Origin: Serratia marcescens subsp. marcescens ATCC 13880
GTDB lineage: Bacteria; Pseudomonadota; Gammaproteobacteria; Enterobacterales; Enterobacteriaceae
Reading direction: 5' to 3'
NCBI RefSeq assembly: GCF_017299535.1
Contig: NZ_CP071238.1
Span: forward strand, 186,001 to 250,000
DNA: 64,000 bases
Part shown: in pieces, positions 10,284 through 19,628 of the stretch
Layout: the number at the start of each line of letters is the position of its first letter
Position numbering within the stretch: the stretch's first letter is position 1
Translations under genes and position numbers: made by a program
The notes under the pieces: generated by a model
Told to the model about the DNA's origin: nothing
The model's input: only the letters and a program-made list of their open reading frames with translations
Database searches by the model: none

Positions 10284-11363
10284 TTACTTGTGCTGGCCCT
10301 GCTTCTGCAGGAACTGCACGCCCTTGTCCGGGAAGTCGGTGAACACGCCGTCGACGCCGGCCTGGTTGTAAATCACGTCATACAGCTGGTTTACGTCGGT
10401 CACGTACTTCGGCAGCGCATCGGCGCGGATGGTGAACGGATGCACCGCCAGCTTGCTGGCGTGCGCTTCTTTCACCATGTCGGTCAGCACGATGTGGCCC
10501 GGCTTGGATTGATCCGCCACCACCAGCATGTGGTAGTCCGGCCCGATGCCGTCGGCATACTGAGCGATTTTCTTCATCGCGCCCGGTTTGAACATCCAGT
10601 CGTAGTCGTATTCCACCCACTTGCCGTCGGCTTTCTGCTCGTAGGTTTCCTGCCAGTCGTTATAGGCGATCAGCTGCACCAGCTTCAGATCCATGCCCAG
10701 CTTCGGCTCCAGCTCGTTCTTGATGCGTTTGAGCTCGTTGGCGTCGAAGCACTGCAGGTAGACGTTGTCGTTCTTGCCGGTGTAGCCGTACTGCTTGAGC
10801 ACCGCCAGCACTTTGCTGGAGATGTCTTTGCCTTCCTGTTTGTGGAACCACGGCGCCTTGATTTCAGGGTAGATGCCGATGTTCTTGCCGGTCGAATGGT
10901 TCAGACCCTGCACGAACTCGATCTCCTCCTGGAAGGTGTGCACGCGGAAGTCGGATTTGCCCATCGGGAAGCGGCCAGGGTAGCCCTGCACCTTCTTGCC
11001 GTTTTCGATTTCAAAGCCTTCGGTGAACTTCAGCGATTTGATCTCCGCCAGCGTAAAGTCGATGGCGTAATAACGGCCGTCTTTACGCGCGCGGTCCGGG
11101 AAGCGTTCGGCGACGTCGGTGACGCGATCGAGGTAATGGTCGTGCAGCACCACCAGCTCGTTGTCCTTGGTCATCACCAGATCTTGTTCGAGATAATCGG
11201 CGCCCTGCGCGTAGGCCATCGCCTTCGCCGGCAGGGTGTGTTCCGGCAGGTAGCCGCTGGCGCCGCGGTGGGCGATCACCACTTTGTCCGCCGCCTGCGC
11301 GGCGCTGACCATTGAGGTGGCGAGAATGATCCCTGTCAGCAGGGCTTTGACTTGAGTCCGCAT
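10284..11363 (-). CDS. glpQ: Periplasmic glycerophosphodiester phosphodiesterase GlpQ
   Basis: A 359-residue periplasmic enzyme that hydrolyses glycerophosphodiesters to glycerol-3-phosphate and the free alcohol. A signal peptide (about 24 residues, ending AAQAA) precedes the GDPD domain, which opens with VIAHRGASGYLPEHT. The conserved acidic pair appears in YLEQDLVMTKDNELVVLHD. It lies downstream of glpT on the same strand, so imported substrate and its generator are co-expressed. The yigL-glpQ junction is not E. coli order. Confidence 0.96.
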   Translation of the reverse strand: MRTQVKALLTGIILATSMVSAAQAADKVVIAHRGASGYLPEHTLPAKAMAYAQGADYLEQDLVMTKDNELVVLHDHYLDRVTDVAERFPDRARKDGRYYAIDFTLAEIKSLKFTEGFEIENGKKVQGYPGRFPMGKSDFRVHTFQEEIEFVQGLNHSTGKNIGIYPEIKAPWFHKQEGKDISSKVLAVLKQYGYTGKNDNVYLQCFDANELKRIKNELEPKLGMDLKLVQLIAYNDWQETYEQKADGKWVEYDYDWMFKPGAMKKIAQYADGIGPDYHMLVVADQSKPGHIVLTDMVKEAHASKLAVHPFTIRADALPKYVTDVNQLYDVIYNQAGVDGVFTDFPDKGVQFLQKQGQHK

Positions 11364-11399
11364 TCCGTTTTCTCCATGTTGTTGGGGGCAGGGTAGTAA

Positions 11400-11420
11400 A
11401 AAGGCCGCAGGGCGGCCTTT
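11400..11420 (-). terminator. Intra-operon hairpin between glpT and glpQ
   Basis: Perfect 9-bp stem AAAGGCCGC/GCGGCCTTT with a 3-base loop. It lies inside the glpTQ transcript and could attenuate glpQ or stabilise glpT mRNA. Confidence 0.5.
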
Positions 11421-11445
11421 AAATCATGCAAAAGTCGTGTGACGC

Positions 11446-12801
11446 TTAGCCGCGTTTGCCGGCTGCGATTTCCGCGTGGTGTTTCTTCTCGTTCAGCATG
11501 GTCAGCAGCAGCAGGATAACCGCCAGCACGCCGCCGCCGATCATCACCATGAAGCCGCCGTCCCAACCGAAGAAGTCTACGGTGTAGCCGACGATGGCGC
11601 TGGCCGCGACCGAGCCGCCCAGGTAGCCGAACAGGCCGGTGAAGCCCGCGGCGGTGCCGGCGGCTTTCTTCGGCGCCAGCTCCAGCGCGTGCAGGCCGAT
11701 CAGCATCACCGGGCCGTAGATCAGGAAGCCGATGACCAGCATACAGATCATGTCTACGGTCGGGTTACCGGCCGGGTTCATCCAGAACACCACGGTGGCG
11801 ATGGTCACCAGCGTCATGAAGAACACGCCGGTGGCGCCGCGGTTGCCTTTGAACACTTTGTCCGACATCCAGCCGCACAGCAGGGTGCCCGGGATACCGG
11901 CGTATTCGTACAGGAAGTAAGCCCAGGAAGACTTGTCCAGCGCGAAGTGCTTCACTTCTTTCAGGTAAGTCGGCGACCAGTCCAGAATGCCGTAACGCAG
12001 CAGGTAGACGAACACGTTGGCGACCGCGATGTACCACAACAGCTTGTTCGGCAGGATGTACTGCATGAAGATCTGCTTGGCGGTCAGCTCTTCTTCGTCT
12101 TTTTCGCTGTAGTCGTCCGGGTAGTCGTTTTTGTACTCTTCAATCGGCGGCAGGCCGCAGGATTGCGGGGTATCGCGCATCAGGGCGAAGGCGATCAGGG
12201 CCACCAGGATGGCGCCGAAGGCCGGCATGTACAGCGCCGCGTGCCAGTCGTTGAACCAGGCCATGCCCAGCAGGAACAGCAGCGGCGGCAGGCCGCCACC
12301 CACGTTGTGGGCGCAGTTCCAGATGGAGACGATGCCGCCGCGTTCTTTCTGCGACCACCAGTGCACCATGGTGCGGCCGCACGGCGGCCAACCCATGCCC
12401 TGGAACCAGCCGCACAGGAACAGCAGGACGAACATGATGGCGATGCTGGAGGTGGCCCACGGCACGAAGCCCATGAACAACATCACCGCCGCCGCCAGGA
12501 TCAGGCCGGCAGGCAGGAACACTCGCGGGTTGGAACGGTCGGAAACCGAACCCATGATGAATTTGGAGAAGCCGTAGGCGATAGAGATGCCCGACAGCGC
12601 GAAGCCGAGGTCGCCGCGGCTGAAGCCTTGTTCGATCAGGTAAGGCATGGCCAGGGTGAAGTTCTTACGCACCAGATAGTAGGCGGCGTAACCGAAGAAG
12701 ATCCCCAGGAAAATTTGCCAGCGCAGCTTACGGTAGAGCGGATCTACCTTATCGCTCGGCACACGGGCGATGTGTGCGGCCGGCTTAAAAATACTCAACA
12801 T
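11446..12801 (-). CDS. glpT: Glycerol-3-phosphate:phosphate antiporter GlpT
   Basis: A 451-residue major facilitator superfamily antiporter of the organophosphate:Pi family with about 12 membrane segments. It brings in glycerol-3-phosphate in exchange for phosphate and is also a route for fosfomycin. The N-terminal [31 protein letters not shown] is diagnostic in its first part, and the substrate-site arginine regions are retained. The C-terminal region ends in a charged tail. It is divergent from glpABC across a shared control region. Confidence 0.97.
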   Translation of the reverse strand: MLSIFKPAAHIARVPSDKVDPLYRKLRWQIFLGIFFGYAAYYLVRKNFTLAMPYLIEQGFSRGDLGFALSGISIAYGFSKFIMGSVSDRSNPRVFLPAGLILAAAVMLFMGFVPWATSSIAIMFVLLFLCGWFQGMGWPPCGRTMVHWWSQKERGGIVSIWNCAHNVGGGLPPLLFLLGMAWFNDWHAALYMPAFGAILVALIAFALMRDTPQSCGLPPIEEYKNDYPDDYSEKDEEELTAKQIFMQYILPNKLLWYIAVANVFVYLLRYGILDWSPTYLKEVKHFALDKSSWAYFLYEYAGIPGTLLCGWMSDKVFKGNRGATGVFFMTLVTIATVVFWMNPAGNPTVDMICMLVIGFLIYGPVMLIGLHALELAPKKAAGTAAGFTGLFGYLGGSVAASAIVGYTVDFFGWDGGFMVMIGGGVLAVILLLLTMLNEKKHHAEIAAGKRG

Positions 12802-13165
12802 GAGCGCCTCCGATGGCTTTATCTGTTATCACATCAATATGACCTTTTACGTTCATTTGATGATTGAGCGGATATCGAATGTGGTGTTTTTGTGTTCCAT
12901 AACGAGCGCCATTGTCATCAAATACGCCTGGTGTCGCTGTGACGAATGGCGCAATTGTTACACTTTCATGAAACCACGGCGGATTTTGAGCGATTCGTTA
13001 ACGTTATGAAATAGAAAAACGTCCAAAAATCGTGATTATGATCACATTGATGGTTTTTTGTGGTCATTTTTATTTCGTTTTATGTTCGTTATTGTTCCTT
13101 ATCAAACAAAGACCCCAATAACCGTGGCTCAATAGGCTCATAACTACCGATCCTGAGGGAGCGAC
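12802..13165. promoter_or_regulatory. glpTQ/glpABC divergent control region (CRP, candidate GlpR and FNR sites)
   Basis: 364 non-coding bases. A strong CRP site CGTGATTATGATCACA is at 13031-13046. An FNR-like site TTGTT-N4-ATCAA is at 13092-13105, fitting an anaerobic dehydrogenase operon. GlpR-like half sites (TGTTCG, TGTTCC, AACGAG) occur near 12890-12912 and 13080-13100. In E. coli the same divergent pair is controlled by GlpR, CRP and FNR; assignment here is by motif match. Confidence 0.6.
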
Positions 13166-14815
13166 ATGAGCAGCTATTTTGACGGCGGCGAAACGGATGT
13201 GATCATCATCGGCGGCGGCGCCACCGGCGCAGGCATTGCCCGCGACTGTGCGCGGCGCGGCCTGCGATGCATTTTGCTGGAGCGCCACGACATCGCTACC
13301 GGCGCCACCGGCCGCAACCACGGTTTATTGCACAGCGGCGCGCGCTATGCGGTGACCGACGGCGAGTCGGCGCGCGAGTGCATCGAAGAAAACCGCATCC
13401 TGAAACGCATTGCGCATCACTGTATCGAACGCACCGATGGGCTGTTCATCACCCTGCCGCAAGACTCGCTGGACTATCAGCAACAGTTTATCGCCGCCTG
13501 TCGCCAGGCCGATATCGACGCCGAAGCGATCGACCCGCAGCTGGCGCTGCGGCTGGAGCCGGCGGCTAACCCGGTGCTGATCGGCGCGGTGCGGGTGCCG
13601 GACGGCACCGTCGATCCTTTCCGGCTGACCGCCGCCAACATGCTGGACGCGCGCGAACACGGCGCGCAGATCCTGACTTACCACCAGGTGGTGGGGCTGC
13701 TGCGCAGCGGCGACCGGGTGACGGGCGTGCGCGTTTACGACCATCAGAATCAGCGGCGCTATGAGCTGCACGCACCGGTGGTGGTCAACGCCGCCGGCAT
13801 CTGGGGCCAGCAGATCGCCGAATACGCCGATTTGCGCATCCGCATGTTCCCAGCCAAGGGGGCGCTGCTGATCCTCGGTCACCGCATCAACAATATGGTG
13901 ATCAACCGTTGCCGCAAACCGGCGGACGCCGACATCCTGGTGCCGGGCGACACCATCTCGCTGATCGGCACCACCTCGACCCATATCGACTACGACCAAA
14001 TCGATAACATGCTGGTGACGCCGCAGGAGGTGGACATTCTGATCCGCGAAGGGGCGCTGCTGGCGCCCACCCTGGCGCAGACCCGCATTCTGCGCGCCTA
14101 TGCCGGGGTGCGGCCGCTGGTGGCCAGCGACGACGATCCCAGCGGGCGCAACGTCAGCCGCGGCATCGTGCTGCTCGATCACGCCAGCCGCGACGGGCTG
14201 GAAGGGTTTATCACCATCACCGGCGGCAAGCTGATGACCTATCGTCTGATGGCGGAGTGGGCCACCGACAAGGTGTGCGAAAAGCTTGGCGTAAACCGCC
14301 CGTGCACCACCGCGCAGGACGCGTTGCCCGGATCCCGCCAGTCGGCGGAGGAAACGGCGCGCAGCGTGGTCTCACTGCCCGCCAGCATTCGCGGCTCGGC
14401 GATCTACCGGCACGGCGATCGCGCCAGCCAGGTGCCGGCGGCCGATCGGCTCGACACCAGCCTGGTGTGCGAATGCGAGGCGGTGACCGCCGGGGAAGTG
14501 CGCTATGCGGTCAATTCGCTGACCGTCAATAACCTGGTGGATCTGCGTCGCCGCACCCGCGTCGGCATGGGCACCTGCCAGGGGGAACTCTGCGCCTGCC
14601 GCGCCGCCGGACTGCTGACGCGCTTCAAGGTCAGCACGCCGCAGCAATCCATCGCGCAGCTGTCGCAGTTCCTCAACGAACGCTGGAAAGGCGTGCGGCC
14701 GATCGCCTGGGGCGACGCGCTGCGCGAGAGTGAATTTACCAGTTGGGTTTACCAGGGATTATGCGGGCTTGAGGCCCAGGCAGACAAAGAGCAGGAGGCG
14801 GATGATGCGATTTGA
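13166..14815 (+). CDS. glpA: Anaerobic glycerol-3-phosphate dehydrogenase subunit A
   Basis: A 549-residue FAD subunit that oxidises glycerol-3-phosphate to dihydroxyacetone phosphate during anaerobic respiration. The dinucleotide fold GGGATGAG is at residues 16-23. The C-terminal part contains the BFD-like [2Fe-2S] cysteines CECEAVTAGE and CQGELCACR. A GAGGGAG Shine-Dalgarno precedes the ATG. The end overlaps glpB by 11 bp. Confidence 0.97.
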   Translation: MSSYFDGGETDVIIIGGGATGAGIARDCARRGLRCILLERHDIATGATGRNHGLLHSGARYAVTDGESARECIEENRILKRIAHHCIERTDGLFITLPQDSLDYQQQFIAACRQADIDAEAIDPQLALRLEPAANPVLIGAVRVPDGTVDPFRLTAANMLDAREHGAQILTYHQVVGLLRSGDRVTGVRVYDHQNQRRYELHAPVVVNAAGIWGQQIAEYADLRIRMFPAKGALLILGHRINNMVINRCRKPADADILVPGDTISLIGTTSTHIDYDQIDNMLVTPQEVDILIREGALLAPTLAQTRILRAYAGVRPLVASDDDPSGRNVSRGIVLLDHASRDGLEGFITITGGKLMTYRLMAEWATDKVCEKLGVNRPCTTAQDALPGSRQSAEETARSVVSLPASIRGSAIYRHGDRASQVPAADRLDTSLVCECEAVTAGEVRYAVNSLTVNNLVDLRRRTRVGMGTCQGELCACRAAGLLTRFKVSTPQQSIAQLSQFLNERWKGVRPIAWGDALRESEFTSWVYQGLCGLEAQADKEQEADDAI

Positions 14816-16073
14816 CGTAGTGGTGATTGGCGGCGGCCTGGCGGGCCTGAGCTGCGCCATTGCCGTGGCCGAACTGGGCAAACGCTGTGCGGTGGTCAGT
14901 TCTGGCCAGAGCGCGCTCTACTTCTCCTCCGGCTCGCTCGATCTGCTGGCGAGATTGCCGGACGGCACGCCGGTCGAGATGCCGCTGGCGGCGTTGCCGC
15001 AGCTGGCGCAACAGGCGCCGCAGCATCCGTATTCTCTGATTGGGCCCGGCCGGGTGGCGGCGCTGTCCGCCGCCGCACAGCGGCTGCTGGAGCGCTGCGG
15101 GCTGCACCTGCAGGGCGAGGGAGCCAACAACCATCTGCGCATTACGCCGCTTGGCACGCGCCGCGCCACCTGGCTCAGCCCGCAGGCGATCCCGACGCTG
15201 CCGCTGACCGGCCAACTGCCGTGGCGGCGCATCGCGGTGATCGGCATCGAAGGGTTCCTCGACTTCCAGCCGCAGATGGCCGCCGACGCCTTGAGCCGCG
15301 AGCTCGGCGTAGAGACGGAGGTAGCCTATCTGCACATGCCGGCGCTGGACAGATTGCGCAATAACCCCAGCGAGTTCCGCGCGGTGAACATCGCCCGGGT
15401 TCTGGATTTGATGGAAAGTCTGCCGCCGATGGCCGAGGAGCTGCGGCGGCTGGCGGGCGAGGCCGAGGCGCTCTTCCTGCCGGCCTGTCTGGGCCTGGAG
15501 GACGACGCGTCGCTGGCGGTGCTGCAGGATGCGGTCGGCAAGCCGATCCGGCTGCTGCCGACGCTGCCGCCTTCGGTGCCCGGCATGCGCTTGCATCAGG
15601 CGCTGCGGCGGCGTTTCCAACAGCTGGGCGGCGTTTTCATGCCCGGCGACAGCGTGCTGCGCGCCGAGAGCGAGGACGGTCGCATCACCGGTTTGTACAC
15701 CCGCAACCACGGCGATATTCCGCTGCGGGCGCAGCAGGTGGTGCTGGCCAGCGGCAGCTTCTTCAGCAATGGGCTGGTGGCCGATTTCGACCGGGTGCGT
15801 GAGCCGATCTTCGGGCTGGACGTGCACAGCCGCGCCGATCGCGCCGACTGGAGCCGGCGCGAGCTGTTCGCGCCGCAGCCTTATCTGCAGTTTGGCGTGC
15901 GCACCGACGGCAGGCTGCGGGCGATGAAGCAGGGAGTGCCGTTCGACAATCTGTATGCCATCGGCGCGGTCGCCGGCGGCTACGATCCGCTGCAGCAGGG
16001 CTGCGGCGCCGGCGTGTCATTGATCGGTGCGCTGCACGTCGCGCAGCAGATCGCCGCGGAGGAGTGCGTATGA
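14805..16073 (+). CDS. glpB: Anaerobic glycerol-3-phosphate dehydrogenase subunit B
   Basis: A 422-residue flavoprotein subunit of the GlpABC complex. The N-terminus MRFDVVVIGGGLAGLSCA carries the nucleotide-binding glycines. The start at 14805 is chosen because AGGAGG at 14793-14798 sits 6 bases upstream and the protein then starts MRFD as in E. coli; ATG 14802 would add one residue. It overlaps both glpA and glpC, consistent with translational coupling. Confidence 0.95.
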   Translation: MRFDVVVIGGGLAGLSCAIAVAELGKRCAVVSSGQSALYFSSGSLDLLARLPDGTPVEMPLAALPQLAQQAPQHPYSLIGPGRVAALSAAAQRLLERCGLHLQGEGANNHLRITPLGTRRATWLSPQAIPTLPLTGQLPWRRIAVIGIEGFLDFQPQMAADALSRELGVETEVAYLHMPALDRLRNNPSEFRAVNIARVLDLMESLPPMAEELRRLAGEAEALFLPACLGLEDDASLAVLQDAVGKPIRLLPTLPPSVPGMRLHQALRRRFQQLGGVFMPGDSVLRAESEDGRITGLYTRNHGDIPLRAQQVVLASGSFFSNGLVADFDRVREPIFGLDVHSRADRADWSRRELFAPQPYLQFGVRTDGRLRAMKQGVPFDNLYAIGAVAGGYDPLQQGCGAGVSLIGALHVAQQIAAEECV

Positions 16074-17269
16074 GCCTGCATCAGGACCACAGCTTTGAAA
16101 GCTGCATCAAATGTACCGTCTGTACCACCTACTGCCCGGTCGCCAAAGTGAACCCGCTCTATCCGGGGCCGAAACAGGCGGGGCCGGACGGCGAGCGGCT
16201 GCGGCTGAAAGACCCGGCGCTGTACGACGAAGCGCTGAAATACTGCACCAACTGCAAGCGTTGTGAAGTGGCCTGCCCGTCCGACGTCAAAATCGGCGAC
16301 ATCATTCAGCGCGCCCGCGCCGACTTCGCCCAGAGCAAGCCGACGCTGCGTGACGCCATCCTCAGCCACACCGATATCATGGGCTCGCTGTCGACGCCAT
16401 TTGCGCCGATCGTCAACGCCGCCACCGGGCTGAAACCGGTGCGCAAGCTGCTGGACAAGGCGCTGAAGATCGATCACCGCCGCGAACTGCCGAAATACTC
16501 GTTCGGCACCTTCCGCCGCTGGTACCGGCAGCAGGCGCAGGCGCAGCAGCGTTACGCCGAGCAGGTGGCGTTTTTCCACGGCTGCTTCGTCAACTATAAC
16601 CACCCGCAGCTGGGCAAGGATTTGATCCGGGTGTTCAATGCGCTGGATATCGGCGTGCAGTTGCTGAAGCGCGAGAAATGCTGCGGCGTGCCGCTGATCG
16701 CCAACGGGTTTATTGAGCAGGCCAAAAAGCAGGCCAGGGTTAACGCCGAGTCGCTGCATGAAACGGTGCTGGAGCGCGGCATTCCGGTGGTGGCCACTTC
16801 ATCGAGCTGCACCTTCACCCTGCGCGACGAATACCCCCACTTGCTGGACGTAGACACTACCCCGGTGCGCGATCGGGTGGAGCTGGCGACGCGCTATCTC
16901 TATCGCCTGATCAATCAGGGGCGCAGCCTGCCGCTGAAACGCACGCCGCTGCGGGTGGCGTATCACACGCCTTGCCATATGGAGAAGATGGGCTGGACCG
17001 CCTACACCCTGGAGCTGCTGCGGCAGATACCGGGGCTGGAGCTGGTGGTGCTGGATTCGCAGTGCTGCGGCATCGCCGGCACCTACGGGTTCAAATCGGA
17101 GAACTACGCCACGTCGCAAGGCATCGGCGCGCCGCTGTTCCGGCAGATAGAAGAGAGCGGGGTGGATCTGGTGGTGACCGACTGCGAGACCTGCAAATGG
17201 CAGATCGAAATGTCCACCAGCAAGCGCTGCGAACATCCGATCACCCTGCTGGCGCAGGCGCTGGCATAA
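16070..17269 (+). CDS. glpC: Anaerobic glycerol-3-phosphate dehydrogenase subunit C
   Basis: A 399-residue iron-sulfur subunit that anchors GlpAB to the membrane and passes electrons to menaquinone. Two [4Fe-4S] motifs, CIKCTVCTTYC and CTNCKRCEVAC, lie in the first 75 residues, followed by two CCG domains (EKCCGVPL and SQCCGIAGTYG). Its ATG overlaps the glpB stop (ATGA), and a GGAGGAG ribosome binding site lies inside glpB. Confidence 0.97.
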   Translation: MSLHQDHSFESCIKCTVCTTYCPVAKVNPLYPGPKQAGPDGERLRLKDPALYDEALKYCTNCKRCEVACPSDVKIGDIIQRARADFAQSKPTLRDAILSHTDIMGSLSTPFAPIVNAATGLKPVRKLLDKALKIDHRRELPKYSFGTFRRWYRQQAQAQQRYAEQVAFFHGCFVNYNHPQLGKDLIRVFNALDIGVQLLKREKCCGVPLIANGFIEQAKKQARVNAESLHETVLERGIPVVATSSSCTFTLRDEYPHLLDVDTTPVRDRVELATRYLYRLINQGRSLPLKRTPLRVAYHTPCHMEKMGWTAYTLELLRQIPGLELVVLDSQCCGIAGTYGFKSENYATSQGIGAPLFRQIEESGVDLVVTDCETCKWQIEMSTSKRCEHPITLLAQALA

Positions 17270-17276
17270 AACGAAA

Positions 17277-17294
17277 GGGCCGGCAGGCCGGCCC
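17277..17294. terminator. Hairpin between convergent glpC and dcrB
   Basis: GGGCCGGC at 17277-17284 pairs with GCCGGCCC at 17287-17294. Read on the minus strand it is followed by CTTTCGTTTT, so it best serves dcrB. Confidence 0.6.
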
Positions 17295-17302
17295 CTGCGG
17301 GA

Positions 17303-17866
17303 TTACTGCTTCAGCTTCAGGGTAGAGATGATGCCTTCGGCTTCAGTCTGCGCCTGCTGCTGATTGTCTGCCGGCAGCGTTACCTGGATGGTCAGCATGT
17401 TGTTGTTCAGCGAACCGATCAGGACGGAAGAATAAGCCTTTTCACCGCCGCTGGTGATGATGCTGTCCAGCTGACGCAGCGGCACGCCGTTGACGTCGAG
17501 CGCCTTGTTGGTGATCACCTGCAGGTTGGCGTCACGCGCGCGCTGGGTATTCTCCAGGCGTTTGGCCAGAGTCTCCAGGCTGTCGGCGGTCTTGTCGCCC
17601 AAGATGACGATCACCGCGCGCTGGCCGGTGCTGTCTGCGTAAACATGCATGTTGTTGGCCTGGTTGCCCAACTTGCCGCTCTGATCCGCCATGCCGACCG
17701 GCAGGGTGAACGCCAGTTTACCGTCCAGCAGGCTCACCTGCTGCCCGGCCGGCGCGCTGGCCGCCGCGCCGTCTGGCGCTGCCTTGGTGTCTTTGGTTTC
17801 GCCGTCGCAGGCCGCGAGGCCAAGCGCCAGCAGGCTGATACCCATCAATTTCGCTACTTTACGCAT
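17303..17866 (-). CDS. dcrB: DcrB-family lipoprotein
   Basis: A 187-residue envelope lipoprotein. The signal sequence ends LGLAACD, a good lipobox with Cys20 as the lipidated residue. The domain (SGKLGNQANNMHVYAD, YSSVLIGSLNNN) closely matches E. coli DcrB, which is needed for adsorption of phages C1 and C6 and was later linked to lipoprotein maturation stress. Gene order dcrB, yhhQ, tusA, zntA is as in E. coli, except that a GNAT gene is inserted between dcrB and yhhQ. Confidence 0.92.
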   Translation of the reverse strand: MRKVAKLMGISLLALGLAACDGETKDTKAAPDGAAASAPAGQQVSLLDGKLAFTLPVGMADQSGKLGNQANNMHVYADSTGQRAVIVILGDKTADSLETLAKRLENTQRARDANLQVITNKALDVNGVPLRQLDSIITSGGEKAYSSVLIGSLNNNMLTIQVTLPADNQQQAQTEAEGIISTLKLKQ

Positions 17867-17946
17867 CGGGCTTCCTTCTTCCTTTCCGGTAGGGATTCAC
17901 TGTCGTATCGCAACCTATTCCAGGTTGAAATGCAAGGCAGATGTTG

Positions 17947-18381
17947 TCACAAGTTTTTTTCCAGTAATAGCCGATAATCAGCCACTTCGCCTTTCTTTTC
18001 CAGCTGAACAATCTGATAGTGGTGGGCGATCAGCATCGTCAGCATGGCGCGGAACCGGTTACGGGTTTTGACCGTCAGTTGGCGATAGCCCTGCGCCCGC
18101 GCCCAACGTTCCTGTTCAGCCAACAAGGCCTGCGCCACGCCGTGGCGACGAAATGCCGGCAGCACGCCGCCCAGCCAGCTGTAAAACACCGTTTCCTGCC
18201 GTTGATAACCGAGTTTGAAACCGGCCGGCTGTCCGGCTATCTCGGCGATCAACAGGCTGGCGGGGGCGGCGCCGATGCGTCGCTGCAGATCGGCCAGGCT
18301 GTGCAGGCCGCCGAATTCGGGGATGCGTTGGTAAAGGCGGTGGATGTCTTCGAGCGTGGCGGTGCGGACGATTGGGGTCAT
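17947..18381 (-). CDS. GNAT-family N-acetyltransferase
   Basis: A 144-residue single-domain acetyltransferase. The acetyl-CoA-binding motif A appears as GGVLPAFRRHGVAQALLAEQERWA, and the following RQLTVKTRNRFRAMLTMLIAHHY region resembles motif B. The substrate cannot be read from sequence. It sits between dcrB and yhhQ on their strand; E. coli lacks a gene here. Confidence 0.8.
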   Translation of the reverse strand: MTPIVRTATLEDIHRLYQRIPEFGGLHSLADLQRRIGAAPASLLIAEIAGQPAGFKLGYQRQETVFYSWLGGVLPAFRRHGVAQALLAEQERWARAQGYRQLTVKTRNRFRAMLTMLIAHHYQIVQLEKKGEVADYRLLLEKNL

Positions 18382-18422
18382 GAGCGGCCTCCAAAGGATA
18401 GGGCCGCCCAGAATAGCACGAC

Positions 18423-19082
18423 TCAGCCCGGCAGCAGGCCGCCGCTGCGCGCCGCGATGCGTTTGAGCAGCATGTTCAGCAACACGCCGTACATCGGCAG
18501 GAAGAACAGCAGGCAGATCATCACCTTGAAGCTGTAATCCACCAGCGCGATCTCCACCCAGTTGTTGGCCATGAAGGGATCGCTGCTCTTATAAAAGGCG
18601 ATGAAGAAGAACGCCAGCGTATCGCTGATGTTGCCGAGGAACATCGCCGCCGCCGGCGCCACCCACCAGGCGCTGCGTTGGCGCAGGCGGTTGAAGACGT
18701 GTACGTCGAGGATCTGGCCGAGCACATAGGCCATAAAGCTGGCGACGGCGATGCGCGCCACGAACAGGTTAAAACTGCTCAGCGCCGCGAAGCCCTGCCA
18801 TTCTCCCTGATAGGTGACGGTGGAGATCACATAAGAGATGAACAGCGCCGGCACCATCACCGCCAGGATAATGCGTCGCGCCAGCGGCGCGCCGAAAATG
18901 CGTACGGTCAGATCGGTCGCCAGGAAGATAAACGGGAAGGTAAAGGCGCCCCAGGTGGTATGGAAGCCGAAAACGGTGATCGGCAGCTGCACCAGGTAGT
19001 TGCTGGAGGTAATGATGGCGATATGAAACAGCGAAAGCCAGACCAACGCGGTGAAGCGCTGCTGTGCGGTAAACGAATACAT
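18423..19082 (-). CDS. yhhQ: Queuosine precursor transporter YhhQ
   Basis: A 219-residue inner-membrane protein of the YhhQ (COG1738/vitamin-uptake-like) family with six or seven hydrophobic helices. E. coli YhhQ imports 7-cyano-7-deazaguanine and 7-aminomethyl-7-deazaguanine for queuosine synthesis. Diagnostic stretches are SSNYLVQLPITVFG, GAFTFPFIFLATDLTVRIFG and FLGNISDTLAFF. A preQ1-I-like aptamer overlaps its ribosome binding site, which fits this substrate exactly. Confidence 0.94.
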   Translation of the reverse strand: MYSFTAQQRFTALVWLSLFHIAIITSSNYLVQLPITVFGFHTTWGAFTFPFIFLATDLTVRIFGAPLARRIILAVMVPALFISYVISTVTYQGEWQGFAALSSFNLFVARIAVASFMAYVLGQILDVHVFNRLRQRSAWWVAPAAAMFLGNISDTLAFFFIAFYKSSDPFMANNWVEIALVDYSFKVMICLLFFLPMYGVLLNMLLKRIAARSGGLLPG

Positions 19083-19089
19083 GTTGTAG

Positions 19090-19121
19090 CCTTTTTAGCA
19101 GTGGGGTGAGGGAACCCAGTG
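19090..19121 (-). promoter_or_regulatory. Candidate preQ1-I riboswitch of yhhQ
   Basis: On the minus strand the 32 bases just upstream of the yhhQ start fit a preQ1-I H-type pseudoknot. P1 is UGGG pairing with CCCA. The loop UUCCCUCAC supplies CCU, which can pair with AGG of the A-rich tail CUGCUAAAAAGG. That AAGG (19090-19093) is also the Shine-Dalgarno, 7 bases from the ATG, so ligand binding would block translation. The GGGUUCCC...CCCC...AAAAAGG pattern matches the class as I know it, and the downstream gene imports preQ1. No covariance search was possible. Confidence 0.75.
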
Positions 19122-19302
19122 TGTCTTGTCAAAACAGCAAAAAACGCTGCGCGGCGGCATGATACGCGTTTGCGCAACCAATGCAATGGTTAAATTTAAC
19201 GCAAACGTTAACGCATCTTGCGCAGAAAAACTACCGGCGTAAACTAGGCGCTAATGAGATGCGGCGAGCGTTCGCCGATCGTTTTTGAACGAGAAAAATT
19301 GC

Positions 19303-19548
19303 ATGACTGACTTATTTGCCCAGGCAGACCAGACGCTCGACGCGCTGGGGCTGCGTTGCCCGGAACCGGTGATGATGGTGCGCAAAACCGTGCGCCATAT
19401 GGACAACGGCGAAACGCTGCTGATTATCGCCGACGATCCGGCCACCACCCGCGATATCCCGGGGTTCTGCCGCTTTATGGAGCACACGCTGGTGGCGCAG
19501 GAGACCGAGCAGGCGCCATACCGTTATCTGCTGCGTAAAGGCGTCTAA
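19303..19548 (+). CDS. tusA: Sulfurtransferase TusA
   Basis: An 81-residue small sulfur carrier for 2-thiouridine formation in tRNA and for other sulfur relays. The active-site cysteine lies in [14 protein letters not shown], the family signature. The ATG at 19303 gives MTDLF as in E. coli; a TTG-type extension to 19285 has no support. It is divergent from yhhQ and convergent with zntA. Confidence 0.96.
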   Translation: MTDLFAQADQTLDALGLRCPEPVMMVRKTVRHMDNGETLLIIADDPATTRDIPGFCRFMEHTLVAQETEQAPYRYLLRKGV

Positions 19549-19590
19549 CGGCGGCGCGGCCGAGTTAAAAGTTCTCTCCCCCAAATGACA

Positions 19591-19621
19591 ACGGGCGCGG
19601 TATGCCGCGCCCGTGTTTGTT
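19591..19621. terminator. Bidirectional terminator between tusA and zntA
   Basis: Perfect 10-bp stem ACGGGCGCGG/CCGCGCCCGT with a TATG loop, then GTTTGTTT. It lies between convergent genes. Confidence 0.8.
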
Positions 19622-19628
19622 TCCGAAC

